From assembly GCA_043228905.1 (NCBI GenBank), contig JBHGNT010000008.1:11346001-11410000 (forward strand): a stretch of 64,000 nt of DNA. The letters are read 5' to 3'. The position numbers and the translations under genes are program-made. The DNA is from Azolla caroliniana (Eukaryota > Polypodiophyta). The notes below the pieces were generated by a model, which saw only the letters and a program-made list of their open reading frames with translations, had not been told where the DNA came from and searched no databases. Below are positions 32,079 through 42,160 of this stretch, one piece after another (the stretch's first letter is position 1; each line of letters starts with the position of its first letter).

Positions 32079-33611
32079 CTATACCATGTACACCTGTTCC
32101 TCAAGGTCACCTTGCAGGAATGCATTCTTTACATCCATCTTATGTAAGTGCCACCCCTTGGCCACGGCTACTGCGAGCAAAACACGGACGGTCGTCATTT
32201 TCGCGACTGGCGCAAACGTCTCATCGTAGTCGATGCCGTGTTTTTGCGCGTAGCCCTTTGGCACTAGCCGAGCCTTGTACCTGTTGACCGAGCCATCGGT
32301 GTTGTACTTGACCTTGTACACCCACCTACACCCGATCGGTTTTACCCCTCTCGGTGCGTCAACCAGGTCCCAGGTCTTGTTTTCCGCCAATGCGTGCATC
32401 TCTTCCTCCATCGCGGCACGCCAATTCGCGTCCTTCGCCGTTTCTGCGTAGCCCTCTGGCTCACGCACTTCCGCTACACGGGTCATGTACGCATAATGAT
32501 GCGCCATGTACTCGTTGTATCCAAACCGCAAAACAGGATTCTTCTGGCAGGTAGATCGGCGTAATCTCACATCAGCCGATGTCGAGGCCTTCTCGGTCGA
32601 CGCGGTCTTCATCTTTAAAGACCTGTCACCGGCTCCCTCGGAGTCGGACTCGCGTCGGTCTGACTCGTTCCTTTCCGTGCCGGAATCCAACACCTTCTTC
32701 TTCCCTTTCTCTTTGCGCGTAAGCCGTCTCCTCGGCTTCCTGCGCGGGGAATGCACGGCCGAGTCTCCACTACTCGCCGACTCTTCGTCGGACTGGTCAT
32801 ACCGACTCAGTTGTCCAATTGGTCCACTTAACTGGAGTGAAATTGGACTCTCTTCGCGGGTCTCGATTTCGGGCTCATCCGGAGGCATCTCGGCCTCGCT
32901 GACCTCATCGTAAGAGCTCGGATTGGAGTCGGGGGTTCGAGTCGGGGACAGGTACCAGGACGCGGACTCGTCAAACACAACGTCGCGACTGACACGCGCT
33001 TGTTTGGAGCGAGGGTTATAGCACTTATAACCCTTCTGCTCGTCCGAGTAACCGACCAAGATGCATTTCTCGGCCTTTGTGTCCAACTTCCTCCTTTTCT
33101 CCTTCAGTATATGCACATACGCAATGCTACCGAACACCCTCAAGTGTCGCAAGTTCGGCTTCGTTCCGAAATATAGCTCGTGCGCCGACACTTTGTCTCC
33201 GATCCGGTTCTGGATGTATACCACGGTCCTTACCGCCTCGGCCCAGTAGAACTTGGGCAAGCTCTTCTCCTCCAACATTGCCCGTGCCGCTTCTACAATC
33301 GACCGATTCTTCCTCTCGGCCACGCCGTTCTGCTCCGGCGTGTATCTATAACTGAATTCGCGCCGAATTCCCATTTGTTGTAGATAACCGTTGAATTGAC
33401 CGGAAAAGTACTCTTTCCCGCCATCCGATCGCAGGAACTTGATCTTTCGTCCCGTTTCCATTTCCACGAACCCTTTGAGGTCCCGGAAACAGTCGAAGAC
33501 TTCGCTCTTCCTCTCAATGAGGTAGATCCACGTGTGCTGCGTGTGGTCGTCGATGAAGGAGACGAAATATCGGCTCCCGCCAAGGCTGACGTTTTGTGCC
33601 GGCTCCCACAC
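32079..33611 (-). pseudogene. Copia B integrase and first half of RT
   Basis: A 510-codon open frame on the minus strand. The integrase core shows [30 protein letters not shown] and [16 protein letters not shown], the last two holding the second Asp and the Glu of the DDE triad. The GKRR-type C-terminal motif [13 protein letters not shown] follows. A charged Ser-rich linker (about residues 230-340) leads to [66 protein letters not shown] frameshift near 33611-33672 cuts it from the N-terminal integrase domain. Confidence 0.92.
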
Positions 33612-34265
33612 ATCCGAGTGTATAAGGTCGAGCTTGTTCTGGCTCCGGTTTCTCTCGTTGGGGAAAGGAAGTCAGTGTTGCTTCCCGAGCTGGCAGGTTT
33701 CACAAATTTGTGCCTTTCGGCCACTAAACTTGGGCAATCCGAACACTACCTGTTTCGATTGCAGATCTTGAAGCCGTTGGTAGTTGATGTGGCCTATCCG
33801 CTTGTGCCACAAGTCGATGTCCGACTCGGCTTTTTGTCTCTTTGCGAACATTGCGGTGCCGCCGTCAGTGGAATCGAGGATGAACATCCTCCCGTCTCTG
33901 CGCCCTTGCGCAATCACACGGCCTTCTTCCTCAATGAAGCACCCGAGGTGTGTAAACCGAACCTCCATCCCTTGGTCGACGATCTGTCCGACCGAGACCA
34001 AGTTCTTCGTGATTGTCGGAACGTGTAGCACGTTCATGAGTTTCCCTTTCGGCCCGACATGGCTAAGGGGAACTTCTCTGACATTCGCGATCGGATGCGG
34101 AGTGTCGTCTCCTGTTGCGACTACTCCAGATTGTATCGGTTTTTCAAGGTACGAGAACCACTCCTTATGGCTCGTCATGTGGTTTGACACGCCGAAGTCT
34201 ACGTACCACACCTCGTCCGATCTCGGGGTGCTCTGTTTCATTGAGTTTGCTTCGTGTCTCGTCAC
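33612..34265 (-). pseudogene. Copia B protease and pre-integrase domain
   Basis: The minus-strand frame 33672-34265 begins after the zinc knuckle and shows the protease strand WYVDFGVSNHMTSHKEWF. The usual active site is DSGAS; here it is DFGVS, so Ser is replaced by Phe and the enzyme is probably inactive. NLVSVGQIVDQGMEVRF ends the protease. The pre-integrase HHCC domain reads LWHKRIGHINYQRLQDL and CETCQLGKQH. In an intact copia element the protease cuts the gag-pol precursor. Confidence 0.88.
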
Positions 34266-35219
34266 GAAGGCAGTCCCTTCTCCGGCTCTCCCTGAGTCTT
34301 CGGCGTAGTGCGATCGCTGCCAATTTCCCTTGTCGGTATGTCTGGAGCCGTTCCCGGAACCAGTTTTCTCCGAATCGGCGCGCTTCTTCCAGCACTCACT
34401 TTCCCTGTGGCCTTTCTTGCCACAGTACCAACACTCCGCGATGGACTTCCCTTGCCGGTTCTCATCACTTCGACTCCCCCAGTTTCCGGAGTGTCCGGAG
34501 TTGCTGTCGGCATCACTTCGGTGCCTTCTTTCTTGATCTCATCGGCCGCCTTCATTGCGCCCCAACTCGCCTCGTCCTCCACGTCCACGAGGCCTATCTC
34601 CCTCCGTGTACAACATTCTGCTGTCAGCGTGCGTGCTTGTAGACGCACCCGCGTGGTTCTCCTCTACCAGGAGCATCGACTGTAAGTCGAAAAATGACGG
34701 CGTATTCTCCCGGGTACAGACAACCGTTCGGAATGCTCCGAACTTCGACACCAAACCTCCGAGACAGATCTGGACCATCTCGCTCTCCTCGATGTTCACC
34801 TCTATGGAGGCGAGGGAGTCACAGATATCCTTCATCTTCGAGGTATAGTCCGCCACCGACAAATCACGTTGTCGTAGGTTGCTCAACTCCTGTCGGAGCT
34901 GAAGCTTTCTGGCTGTGGTGCTCGCGGCGAAAATCTTTTTCAGATTTTCCCACGCACCCTTCGGCGTCTTTGCATCCCGAACGTAGCTTAATAGTTGTTC
35001 GCCTACACACGATGCGAAGCAGTACAATACCCTGCTCGCCGATTGCTCCCACAACGGGAAGTCTCTGTGTGTCGATTGGGGTGCCGCGTCATTAGCTCCT
35101 TCGACATAACTCCAGTACCCGTGCCCGAGCAGGTATTGGTGCATCTTGTAGGACCAAGACGCATAGTTGATTCTGTCGAGCTTCTCTGTTGGAGGCGAGC
35201 TCGCCATGCCTCTATCCAT
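34266..35219 (-). pseudogene. Copia B gag
   Basis: The start ATG at 35217-35219 opens a UBN2-type copia gag (34539-35219): LDRINYASWSYKMHQYLLG, FASCVGEQLLSYV, WENLKKIFAASTTARKLQL and SVADYTSKMKDICDSLASI. After a frameshift near 34540 a CCHC zinc knuckle, CWYCGKKGHRESEC, is at 34392-34433. Gag packages the element RNA. The ATG lies 75 bases inside the primer site, a normal leader for copia. The frameshift between core and knuckle separates gag from pol. Confidence 0.9.
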
Positions 35220-35280
35220 CGTTCTTCTTGTTCTTCTTCGTTAAGTTGTGTCGGCTGCAGAGAGGTTCTCAACCCTCGCG

Positions 35281-35291
35281 CTCTGATACCA
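35281..35291 (-). promoter_or_regulatory. Primer binding site of copia B (tRNA-Met)
   Basis: On the minus strand TGGTATCAGAG directly follows the 5' LTR, the standard plant tRNA-Met primer site. Confidence 0.92.
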
Positions 35292-35678
35292 TGTAAAGAA
35301 TAGCGTGCGGAAGCAGGTATGAAGACAGAACAAAGGAAGGAAACTCAAGTCCAATGGAGAGCTTCGGCTTACACGGTATACGCGGGAGAGACAGAGAGAG
35401 AAACACAGAAACAACTCTATTCAATAATAATACTCAGTCTGTACATAAGACGTACTCAATGAACACTTTTATACAAGTCCTGGAAGGACTGACCGAAGTA
35501 CTGACAGTACTTCAATGCTCATTAAGAGCTCCTACACTAACTCCCAAATATATTCCTCACGGAATATCTTTCCTAACGACCTCCCGGTTTACGCACTCGG
35601 CCTAACCGATCGGTCCCAGCCGATCCGGTCCTCGGCTTCTTCAGCCGATCTGGCCGATGTTGAGCTTGTCTCTCAATA
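35292..35678 (-). mobile_element. 5' LTR of copia B
   Basis: Partner of 30011-30398, ending TCTCAATA on the plus strand where the 3' copy has TCTCAACA. The target duplication GGATT (35679-35683) and the primer site at 35281-35291 fix both edges. The element lies in the integrase core of G1. Confidence 0.95.
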
Positions 35679-36630
35679 GGATTCAATGCAATTTTAATAG
35701 TAGTAGATCGATATATGAAGATGGCTCATTTCCTGCCTTGTACTAAGGAAATCTCCAGTGAAGAAACTGCCGAAATTGTCATGCGTGAAGTATGTTAGCA
35801 TCATGGCCTTCCTGATAATAAATATCATCAGCGATTGTGGACCCCAGTTCGTCTCGAAATTTTGGAAGCACCTATTTAAAATGCTCAAGGTCACTTGTAA
35901 CCTCTCCTCCGGCTACCACCCGCAAACCGACGGCCAAGTAGAACGAACAAATCAAACGTTGGAGTAGTATCTTTGGTGCTTGCTAAGCTATCATCAGGAT
36001 GACTAGGAAGATATTCTCCACTTCGCCAAATTTTCCTATAATAACTCTGTTCACTCATCAACCAAAGCTACTCCATTTTAAGCTTATATGGGTTGCCACC
36101 CCCGGTGGTGTATATTTGAAACCCTAGAGTTACCCACAAATCCTTGCGCAGAGGATCGTTTGGAGCGGTTACGCAAGATACAAGCAGATTTATCTACTCA
36201 TCTACAACAAGCACAACAAGCTCAACAAACACACAAGGTTTATGCGGATCGTCATCAGCTTCCATCTAGTTTTAACATTGGAGATCAGGTATGGCTACTA
36301 CGACGTCACATCAAGAAAGAAGTTAGATTATCGACGATTAGGTCCTTTCCTTATTATCGGAAAGATTAATGATGTCGCTTTTCATCTCGATCTACCCCTG
36401 CAACTTCGCATACATTCGGTGTTTCATAGTTCTTTCCTCGAACCCTATCAAGACGGCACCAACCGAGGACGCATTCCACAACCTCCACCCCGGATCGAAC
36501 TTGAAGATGGACCTGAGTACGAGGTTGCCACCATCCTCGATTCCAAGATTGTTCGCAAGAAGCTCTACTATTTAGTCAATTAGCTAGGATATAGTCCCAA
36601 CAAACATACTTGGGAACCAATAGAGAATGT
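35679..36630 (+). pseudogene. Chromovirus G1 integrase C-terminal half and start of chromodomain
   Basis: The catalytic core continues past copia [39 protein letters not shown] (second Asp; DRG changed to DCG), [18 protein letters not shown] with the catalytic Glu. The C-terminal part shows RLRKIQADLSTHLQQ, GDQVWLLRRHI and LDYRRLGPFLIIGKI. A chromodomain starts EYEVATILDSKIVRKKLYYLVN; its conserved Trp is a TAG stop near 36582. A chromodomain at the integrase end directs insertion to marked chromatin and defines a chromovirus. Copia C cuts it at 36630; 97 bases more are at 42054. Confidence 0.9.
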
Positions 36631-36981
36631 TGTTGGGATTTCGGTCCCTCCGGATGGGATGTCCGGAGATGAATGACGGCAAGCCCGGTTGCGGTTACGG
36701 AACCGGAGGATGAAGAGTACCCGGCATGAAGCCGGATGAAGAGTACCCCGGCTACGGAGCCGGATGATGAAGACCCCGGTTACGGAGCCGGATGACGAAT
36801 GTACCCGGAGAGAGATCCGGATGCGGGGACATATTTGTGAATATGTCTGCCAAGGGCCCTTGAGGCTATATTTGTAAATAGCCCGAAAGTCATATGTGTA
36901 TAAATATGACTTAGGGCAATTAGCTCAAGTTGTTACTCTTCTTTTCTGTTTTTCTACTTAGAGGGAGCTAAGCGAGCAGCA

Positions 36982-37032
<51 letters not shown>

Positions 37033-37296
37033 GAAGAGGTCGTTGCCTCTGTGTATTACCGCCGTCTGTGGCGAAGACAATGAGCTCAAGGTTGTTGCCT
37101 TGTAGCTTCACCATTGTACATCTCTGTGTATAGTGATCGTTGGAGTTTGAGGACTCCCGTGGTTTTTCCCCCTTTAGGGTTTTCCACGTAAAATATCCTG
37201 TGTACTCTTCTCTCTAGTGTCTTCGTGCATTTTGTATTTCCTGTTTTCTGTGAGTTAATCCTATTCCTCGGTTGTGGCCGAGCACTGTGTTTAACA
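36631..37296 (+). mobile_element. 5' LTR of copia C
   Basis: It runs TGTTGGGATTTCGG to GTTTAACA, with target duplication AATGT at 36626-36630 and 42049-42053. The partner 41399-42048 looks identical by eye except for a GA run shorter by 16 bases. A TATA box tataaata is at 36899-36906. U3 holds imperfect repeats (36683-36825). Such LTR identity means a very recent insertion, the youngest in the window. Confidence 0.96.
36683..36825 (+). repeat. U3 tandem repeats of copia C built on cggagccggatga
   Basis: About five imperfect units of 26-36 bp, each with a cccggN(n)ccgga core followed by tgaagagta or similar, lie 75-215 bases upstream of the TATA box. The same array is in the 3' LTR (41451-41593). 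Position and form fit enhancer repeats, as in tobacco Tnt1-type LTRs, though the motif itself is not one I know. Confidence 0.75.
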
Positions 37297-37299
37297 AAC

Positions 37300-37312
37300 T
37301 GGTATCAGAGCG
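37300..37312 (+). promoter_or_regulatory. Primer binding site of copia C (tRNA-Met)
   Basis: tggtatcagagcg starts three bases after the 5' LTR, the standard tRNA-Met site. Confidence 0.95.
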
Positions 37313-37327
37313 ACGGCAACACAGAAA

Positions 37328-38239
37328 ATGGAAGGCGGCGGTAGTGGGCCTCCGGGCATGATGGTGTTGAACTCACAGAACTACGCCGACTGGAAGATAA
37401 AGATGGAAGACCTTCTCATCGTCCGAGACCTGTACGAACCGATCGACAATGCTGAGATACCCAAGGGGGTAATAGAGTCGGAGTGGAAGCTCCTGAACCG
37501 GAAAGCCGTAGCGACGATCCGGCAATATGTCAATGTAAGTGTTCTGCAACATGTAGCGAACGACACCAACGCATATGAGATGTGGCGGAAGCTGTCGGGC
37601 CTCTACGAGAGGAAGAATGCGTTGAACCGGACCTCCCTGATGAGGAAGATCGTGAACCTCAAGTACCGGGACGGCGAGAGTATGGTGGAACACGTAAGCA
37701 CGTTCATGGGATTCGTGAACCAGCTTGCGGCGATCAAGTTCCCGTTGGAGGATGCAATGCAAGCCATGATCCTGATGTGTACATTGCCGGAAAGCTGGGA
37801 GAACTTGGTGGTGACTCTCAGCACCTCCTGCACCGAAGATAACTTGTCCCTACAAACGGTAAAGACAAGCATTTTGAACGAAGAGATAAAGAACCGGCCT
37901 CCGATCCGAAGATGCTGCTTACCGAATCGGATCGGGGAAGACAACGGAACCGGAGTCCGCAAAGACGGGAGAAGTCGGGGACCCGGTCGCAGTCAAGAGG
38001 GAGGCCCACATGCTTCCACTGTGGGAAGCCGGGGCACTTCCGAAAGAATTGTCGGCACTACCGAAAAGACAACGGAGCCGACGACACCGATTCGAAGAAG
38101 TCTTCGGAACGGAACGGTGCTTACCGTGGAGCCACGGACCGGAACGGTTCGGATCGGCGAGGGCAGGACCGGAAAGGAACGACGGCACTCGCGGCAAGTG
38201 AAGAGGAGATCATGCTCATTACCGAAGAGAGGGAGCTGA
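37328..38239 (+). CDS. gag: Copia C gag (frame shifts into pol near 37,905)
   Basis: The ATG at 37328 lies 15 bases past the primer site and is the first in the leader. The protein is a UBN2-type copia gag: LNSQNYADWKIKMEDLL, MWRKLSGLYERKNALNRT, LMRKIVNLKYRDGESMVEH and LPESWENLVVTLSTS. The gag core is open, but the CCHC knuckle (CFHCGKPGHFRKNC) is in the pol frame, one base back. After about 37905 this frame yields low-complexity Arg/Gly sequence, so the real protein should switch to the other frame there. Either a one-base indel or programmed frameshifting could explain it; I see no classical slippery heptamer at the junction, so an indel is likelier. Confidence 0.88.
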   Translation: MEGGGSGPPGMMVLNSQNYADWKIKMEDLLIVRDLYEPIDNAEIPKGVIESEWKLLNRKAVATIRQYVNVSVLQHVANDTNAYEMWRKLSGLYERKNALNRTSLMRKIVNLKYRDGESMVEHVSTFMGFVNQLAAIKFPLEDAMQAMILMCTLPESWENLVVTLSTSCTEDNLSLQTVKTSILNEEIKNRPPIRRCCLPNRIGEDNGTGVRKDGRSRGPGRSQEGGPHASTVGSRGTSERIVGTTEKTTEPTTPIRRSLRNGTVLTVEPRTGTVRIGEGRTGKERRHSRQVKRRSCSLPKRGS

Positions 38240-40560
38240 ACCTTGCCAGTGAAGAGATGACCTGGGTGGTCGATTCCGGAGCGTCGTTCCACCTGACCCC
38301 GGAAAGAAGATACTTCTCATCCTACACAGCCGGTGAGCATGGCTGTGTTTGGATGGGAAATGAAGGTACATGCCGGATTGCCGGCATAGGAGACGTGTGG
38401 CTGATGACATCAACCGGATGCAAGATGCTGCTGAAGGATGTTCGACATGTTCCGGAGGTTCGATTGAACCTGATTTCGGCCGGGAGGCTAGACGATGAAG
38501 GCTACACGGGTAGCATCCGGAACGGTGTCATGAAGTTCAGCAAAGGGAGCCTGATAGTGGCTCGGGCCCGGAAGGTCAACACACTGTACCTGATGAATTC
38601 CCGGCTATGTCCGGAGGAGCTGAACGTGGCAGCTGACACTGCCGGTGAGCTGTGGCACAAGAGACTATGCCACATGAGCGAGAAGGGGATGAAGAGGCTT
38701 GCCGAAGACAACCTTATTCCAGTGAAGCATGTGCACCTGGAGAAGTGCACCGATTGCCTGACCGGTAAGCAGAACCGAACCTCCTTCCACTCAAGGCCAC
38801 CGACGAGACGTAGCGCACCATTGGAGTTGGTGCACACTGACGTGTGTCAAGTAGAAACGAAGTCACATGGCGGAGCCCAGTACTTCGTGACATTCATTGA
38901 TGACCACAGCCGGAAGCTGTGGACGGCACCGTTGAAGACAAAGGACCAAGTATTGTCCGTCTTCAAAGAACTCCACGCGAGAGTGGAAAGAGAATCCGGC
39001 AAGAAGCTGAAAGCGATACGAGCGGATAACGGAGGGGAATACCGGGGGCAGTTCAAGGAGTTTTGTCGCTCGAAGGGAATCCGGCTCGAGTTTACTGTGC
39101 CGAAGACGCCGGAACTGAACGAGCTGGCCGAGAGGATGAACCGGACCATAATGGAGAGGGTCCGGAGTATGCTGGCGCATGCGAAATTACCCAAGGGGTT
39201 TTGGGCTGAGGCAATGTCGACGGCGACATACGTGATAAACAGATCACCCTCAGTACCTTTGGACGGAGACACGCCGCAGAAAGTGTGGACCGGTAGGGAA
39301 GTATCCTACCGGCATCTGAAGGTGTTCGGGTGTCTCGCATATGTGCATGTGGCAAAGGACCGGAGAGGAAAGCTAGATCCAAAGACCCGGCCATGCATAT
39401 TCCTCGGTTACGGCGATGACGAGTTCGGCTACCGAGTATGGGACCCGGTCGACAAAAAGATATTTCGGAGTCGTGATATCATCTTCATGGAGGACAAAAC
39501 ACTCGCCGACTGGGAGTCGGAGAAGAAGATGAAGAGCTCCAGGTCGACTGGTGAGGATCAACTCTACGAGGAGCAGTCCCGACCGGCAAGGGACCGGTTG
39601 GCACTCGAGGATCCGGCCGAAGACGGTGAAGAAACAGAACCGGCCGAGGAAGATGAAACTGATACCGGAACTGGCCCCGATCCCGAAATGGATTCGGATG
39701 AAGAGGAAACGGAGGAGCCGGTTACCGAAGCTCCGGAACGGAGATATCCTCTAAGAGAGAGAAGGGCCCCCCGGAGATTTCCGGAACCAGAGCACGTGTT
39801 GCTAACCGACGAGGGGGAGCCGGAGAGTTTTGAAGAAGCAAAGCTTGACACCCATAGCCGCAGGTGGTTAAGTGCCATGCAGGAGGAGATGGATTCCCTG
39901 CATGAGAACCACACATATGAACTTGTGGAGCTGCCGAAAGGAAAGCGGGCACTTCGAAACAAGTGGGTGTTCAAGCTGAAACCGGGAGATGCCGGAAACC
40001 CCCCGAGATACAAAGCCAGGATCGTGGTGAAGGGGTTCCAGCAGAAGAAGGGCGTCGACTTCGACGAGATATTTGCCCCGGTAGTGAAGATGACCTTCAT
40101 CCGGACGGTGCTGAGCATAGCGGCAAGCATGGACCTCGAGGTAGAACAGATCGACGTGAAGACGGCATTCCTTCACGGTGACCTCGAAGAAGAGATCTAC
40201 ATGCAGCAACCGGAAGGATTCGAGAAGAAAGGGAAGGAGCACCTGGTATGCCGGTTGAAGAAGAGCCTTTACGGACTGAAGCAGGCTCCCCGGCAATGGT
40301 ACCGGAAGTTCGACTCTTTCATGACCGACGAAGGGTACCACAAAACGCAGTCCGATCACTGCGTGTTTGTGAAGAAGTTCGAAGGAGGAGACTTTCTAAT
40401 ACTCCTCCTGTACGTGGACGACATGTTGATCGTTGGACGGGACCAGGTCAAGATACGGATGCTGAAGAAAGCGCTTCACCGAACCTTCTCAATGAAGGAC
40501 CTGGGTCCGGCGAGGCAAATACTAGGGATGCACATCATCCGGGACCGGAAGAAGAAGTAG
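37912..40560 (+). CDS. pol: Copia C pol: knuckle, protease, integrase, RT
   Basis: An 882-codon open frame. In order: zinc knuckle CFHCGKPGHFRKNC (about residues 34-47); protease WVVDSGASFHLTPE (near 120, DSG intact); pre-integrase LWHKRLCHMSEKGMKRL with CTDCLTGKQ; integrase core HTDVCQVETKSHGGAQYF, RADNGGEYRGQF, and ELNELAERMNRTIMERV (usual QNGVAER is LNELAER); an acidic linker; and RT with KARIVVKGFQQKKGVDF, DVKTAFLHGDLEEEIYM, LYGLKQAPRQWYRKF and LLYVDDMLIVG (YVDD intact). It ends at a TAG (40558-40560), after which RNase H continues in the same frame. The ATG at 37912 is internal; the true frame opens near 37843 and joins gag. Confidence 0.93.
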   Translation: MLLTESDRGRQRNRSPQRREKSGTRSQSRGRPTCFHCGKPGHFRKNCRHYRKDNGADDTDSKKSSERNGAYRGATDRNGSDRRGQDRKGTTALAASEEEIMLITEERELNLASEEMTWVVDSGASFHLTPERRYFSSYTAGEHGCVWMGNEGTCRIAGIGDVWLMTSTGCKMLLKDVRHVPEVRLNLISAGRLDDEGYTGSIRNGVMKFSKGSLIVARARKVNTLYLMNSRLCPEELNVAADTAGELWHKRLCHMSEKGMKRLAEDNLIPVKHVHLEKCTDCLTGKQNRTSFHSRPPTRRSAPLELVHTDVCQVETKSHGGAQYFVTFIDDHSRKLWTAPLKTKDQVLSVFKELHARVERESGKKLKAIRADNGGEYRGQFKEFCRSKGIRLEFTVPKTPELNELAERMNRTIMERVRSMLAHAKLPKGFWAEAMSTATYVINRSPSVPLDGDTPQKVWTGREVSYRHLKVFGCLAYVHVAKDRRGKLDPKTRPCIFLGYGDDEFGYRVWDPVDKKIFRSRDIIFMEDKTLADWESEKKMKSSRSTGEDQLYEEQSRPARDRLALEDPAEDGEETEPAEEDETDTGTGPDPEMDSDEEETEEPVTEAPERRYPLRERRAPRRFPEPEHVLLTDEGEPESFEEAKLDTHSRRWLSAMQEEMDSLHENHTYELVELPKGKRALRNKWVFKLKPGDAGNPPRYKARIVVKGFQQKKGVDFDEIFAPVVKMTFIRTVLSIAASMDLEVEQIDVKTAFLHGDLEEEIYMQQPEGFEKKGKEHLVCRLKKSLYGLKQAPRQWYRKFDSFMTDEGYHKTQSDHCVFVKKFEGGDFLILLLYVDDMLIVGRDQVKIRMLKKALHRTFSMKDLGPARQILGMHIIRDRKKK

Positions 40561-41388
40561 TTGTGGCTGTCACAGGAGAAGTACGTGACAAAGGTGCTTC
40601 ACCGGTTCAACATGTCGGAAGCAAGACCGATCGGGTCAACCCTCCCGGCAAACTGCAAGTTGTCCAACAAGCAAAGCCCCAAGACAAAGGCTGAGAAGGA
40701 GGACATGATGAAAGTACCATATGCCTCTGCCGTCGGAAGCTTGATGTATGCAATGGTGTGTACAAGACCGGACATAGGATATGCAGTTGGAGTGGTGAGC
40801 CGGTACATGAGCAATCCCGGTAAAGAGCACTGGAACGCGGCCAAGTGGATATTCCGATACCTGAAGGTCACGGCAAACGTGTGCCTCCGGTTCGGCTCCG
40901 GTAAGCCCGAACTCGACGGCTTTACCGATTCGGATATGTCGGCTGATGCAGATACCAGCCGGTCCACATCAGGGTATGTGATGACGTATGCAGGGGGAGC
41001 TGTTTCGTGGCAGTCGAGGCTGCAGAAGACGGTTGCGTTGTCAACCACGGAGGCGGAGTACATGGCGGCTGTTGAAGCCGGCAAGGAAATAATATGGATG
41101 AAGGACTTCATTAAAGAGCTCGGTATCCGGCAGGAGGAGTACCGACTCTACTGCAACAGTCAGAGTGCCATCCACCTTGCGAAGAACGCGGCCTATCACT
41201 CCCGGACGAAGCACATCCAACGAAGATATCACTGGATCCGGGAAAGGATAGAAGACCAGGAGTTCGTGCTGACGAAGATCCACACGGACGAGAACGGGTC
41301 AGATATGCTGACCAAAGTGCTCACACCCGACAAGCTGGAAGCGTGCCGGAAGAGGGTCGGACTGGAAAGACATCCCATGCCGAAGTGA
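40561..41388 (+). CDS. Copia C RNase H, in frame after a TAG
   Basis: The frame continues without a gap after the TAG: LWLSQEKYVTKVLHRFNM, YASAVGSLMYAMVCTRPDI, DGFTDSDMSADADTSRSTSGY, VALSTTEAEYMAA and YCNSQSAIHLAKNAAYHSRT. The last has Asn where copia RNase H normally has Asp (YCDSQSAI), a likely loss of an active-site residue. It ends at 41388 next to the polypurine tract gaagggggagt. It could only be made by stop readthrough, so the element is probably not autonomous although its LTRs are fresh. Confidence 0.9.
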   Translation: MWLSQEKYVTKVLHRFNMSEARPIGSTLPANCKLSNKQSPKTKAEKEDMMKVPYASAVGSLMYAMVCTRPDIGYAVGVVSRYMSNPGKEHWNAAKWIFRYLKVTANVCLRFGSGKPELDGFTDSDMSADADTSRSTSGYVMTYAGGAVSWQSRLQKTVALSTTEAEYMAAVEAGKEIIWMKDFIKELGIRQEEYRLYCNSQSAIHLAKNAAYHSRTKHIQRRYHWIRERIEDQEFVLTKIHTDENGSDMLTKVLTPDKLEACRKRVGLERHPMPK

Positions 41389-41398
41389 AGGGGGAGTT

Positions 41399-41749
41399 TG
41401 TTGGGATTTCGGTCCCTCCGGATGGGATGTCCGGAGATGAATGACGGCAAGCCCGGTTGCGGTTACGGAACCGGAGGATGAAGAGTACCCGGCATGAAGC
41501 CGGATGAAGAGTACCCCGGCTACGGAGCCGGATGATGAAGACCCCGGTTACGGAGCCGGATGACGAATGTACCCGGAGAGAGATCCGGATGCGGGGACAT
41601 ATTTGTGAATATGTCTGCCAAGGGCCCTTGAGGCTATATTTGTAAATAGCCCGAAAGTCATATGTGTATAAATATGACTTAGGGCAATTAGCTCAAGTTG
41701 TTACTCTTCTTTTCTGTTTTTCTACTTAGAGGGAGCTAAGCGAGCAGCA

Positions 41750-41784
<35 letters not shown>

Positions 41785-42048
41785 GAAGAGGTCGTTGCCT
41801 CTGTGTATTACCGCCGTCTGTGGCGAAGACAATGAGCTCAAGGTTGTTGCCTTGTAGCTTCACCATTGTACATCTCTGTGTATAGTGATCGTTGGAGTTT
41901 GAGGACTCCCGTGGTTTTTCCCCCTTTAGGGTTTTCCACGTAAAATATCCTGTGTACTCTTCTCTCTAGTGTCTTCGTGCATTTTGTATTTCCTGTTTTC
42001 TGTGAGTTAATCCTATTCCTCGGTTGTGGCCGAGCACTGTGTTTAACA
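41399..42048 (+). mobile_element. 3' LTR of copia C
   Basis: Identical by eye to 36631-37296 except for a shorter GA run at about 41754-41781. It is preceded by the purine tract gaagggggagtt (about 41387-41398) and followed by AATGT. It supplies the polyadenylation region. Confidence 0.96.
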
Positions 42049-42053
42049 AATGT

Positions 42054-42160
42054 GACCAATGCTCATGCTCTTCTTGAAGACTTCCATCGTCAATATCCAA
42101 ATAAACTGGGTCCTCAATGCAAAACAACTCGTGACACTCGTCGGTTTTAAGGGGGGATAG
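42054..42160 (+). pseudogene. G1 chromodomain end and polypurine tract
   Basis: After copia C the G1 frame resumes with HALLEDFHRQYPNKLGPQC, the tail following the chromodomain helix, seen also in F. It ends near 42150. The tract aaggggggatag (42149-42160) primes plus-strand cDNA and abuts the 3' LTR. Confidence 0.88.

Noticed and set aside
33396-34028. Plus-strand 210-codon open frame
   Set aside because: It is the reverse complement of the copia B protease and integrase coding frame and has no family motif.
37905-37912. Programmed frameshift site in copia C
   Set aside because: No classical slippery heptamer or obvious downstream pseudoknot could be seen; copia elements normally have one gag-pol frame, so an indel is simpler.
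39564-40130. Minus-strand 188-codon Ser-rich open frame
   Set aside because: Antisense to the acidic linker and RT of copia C pol.
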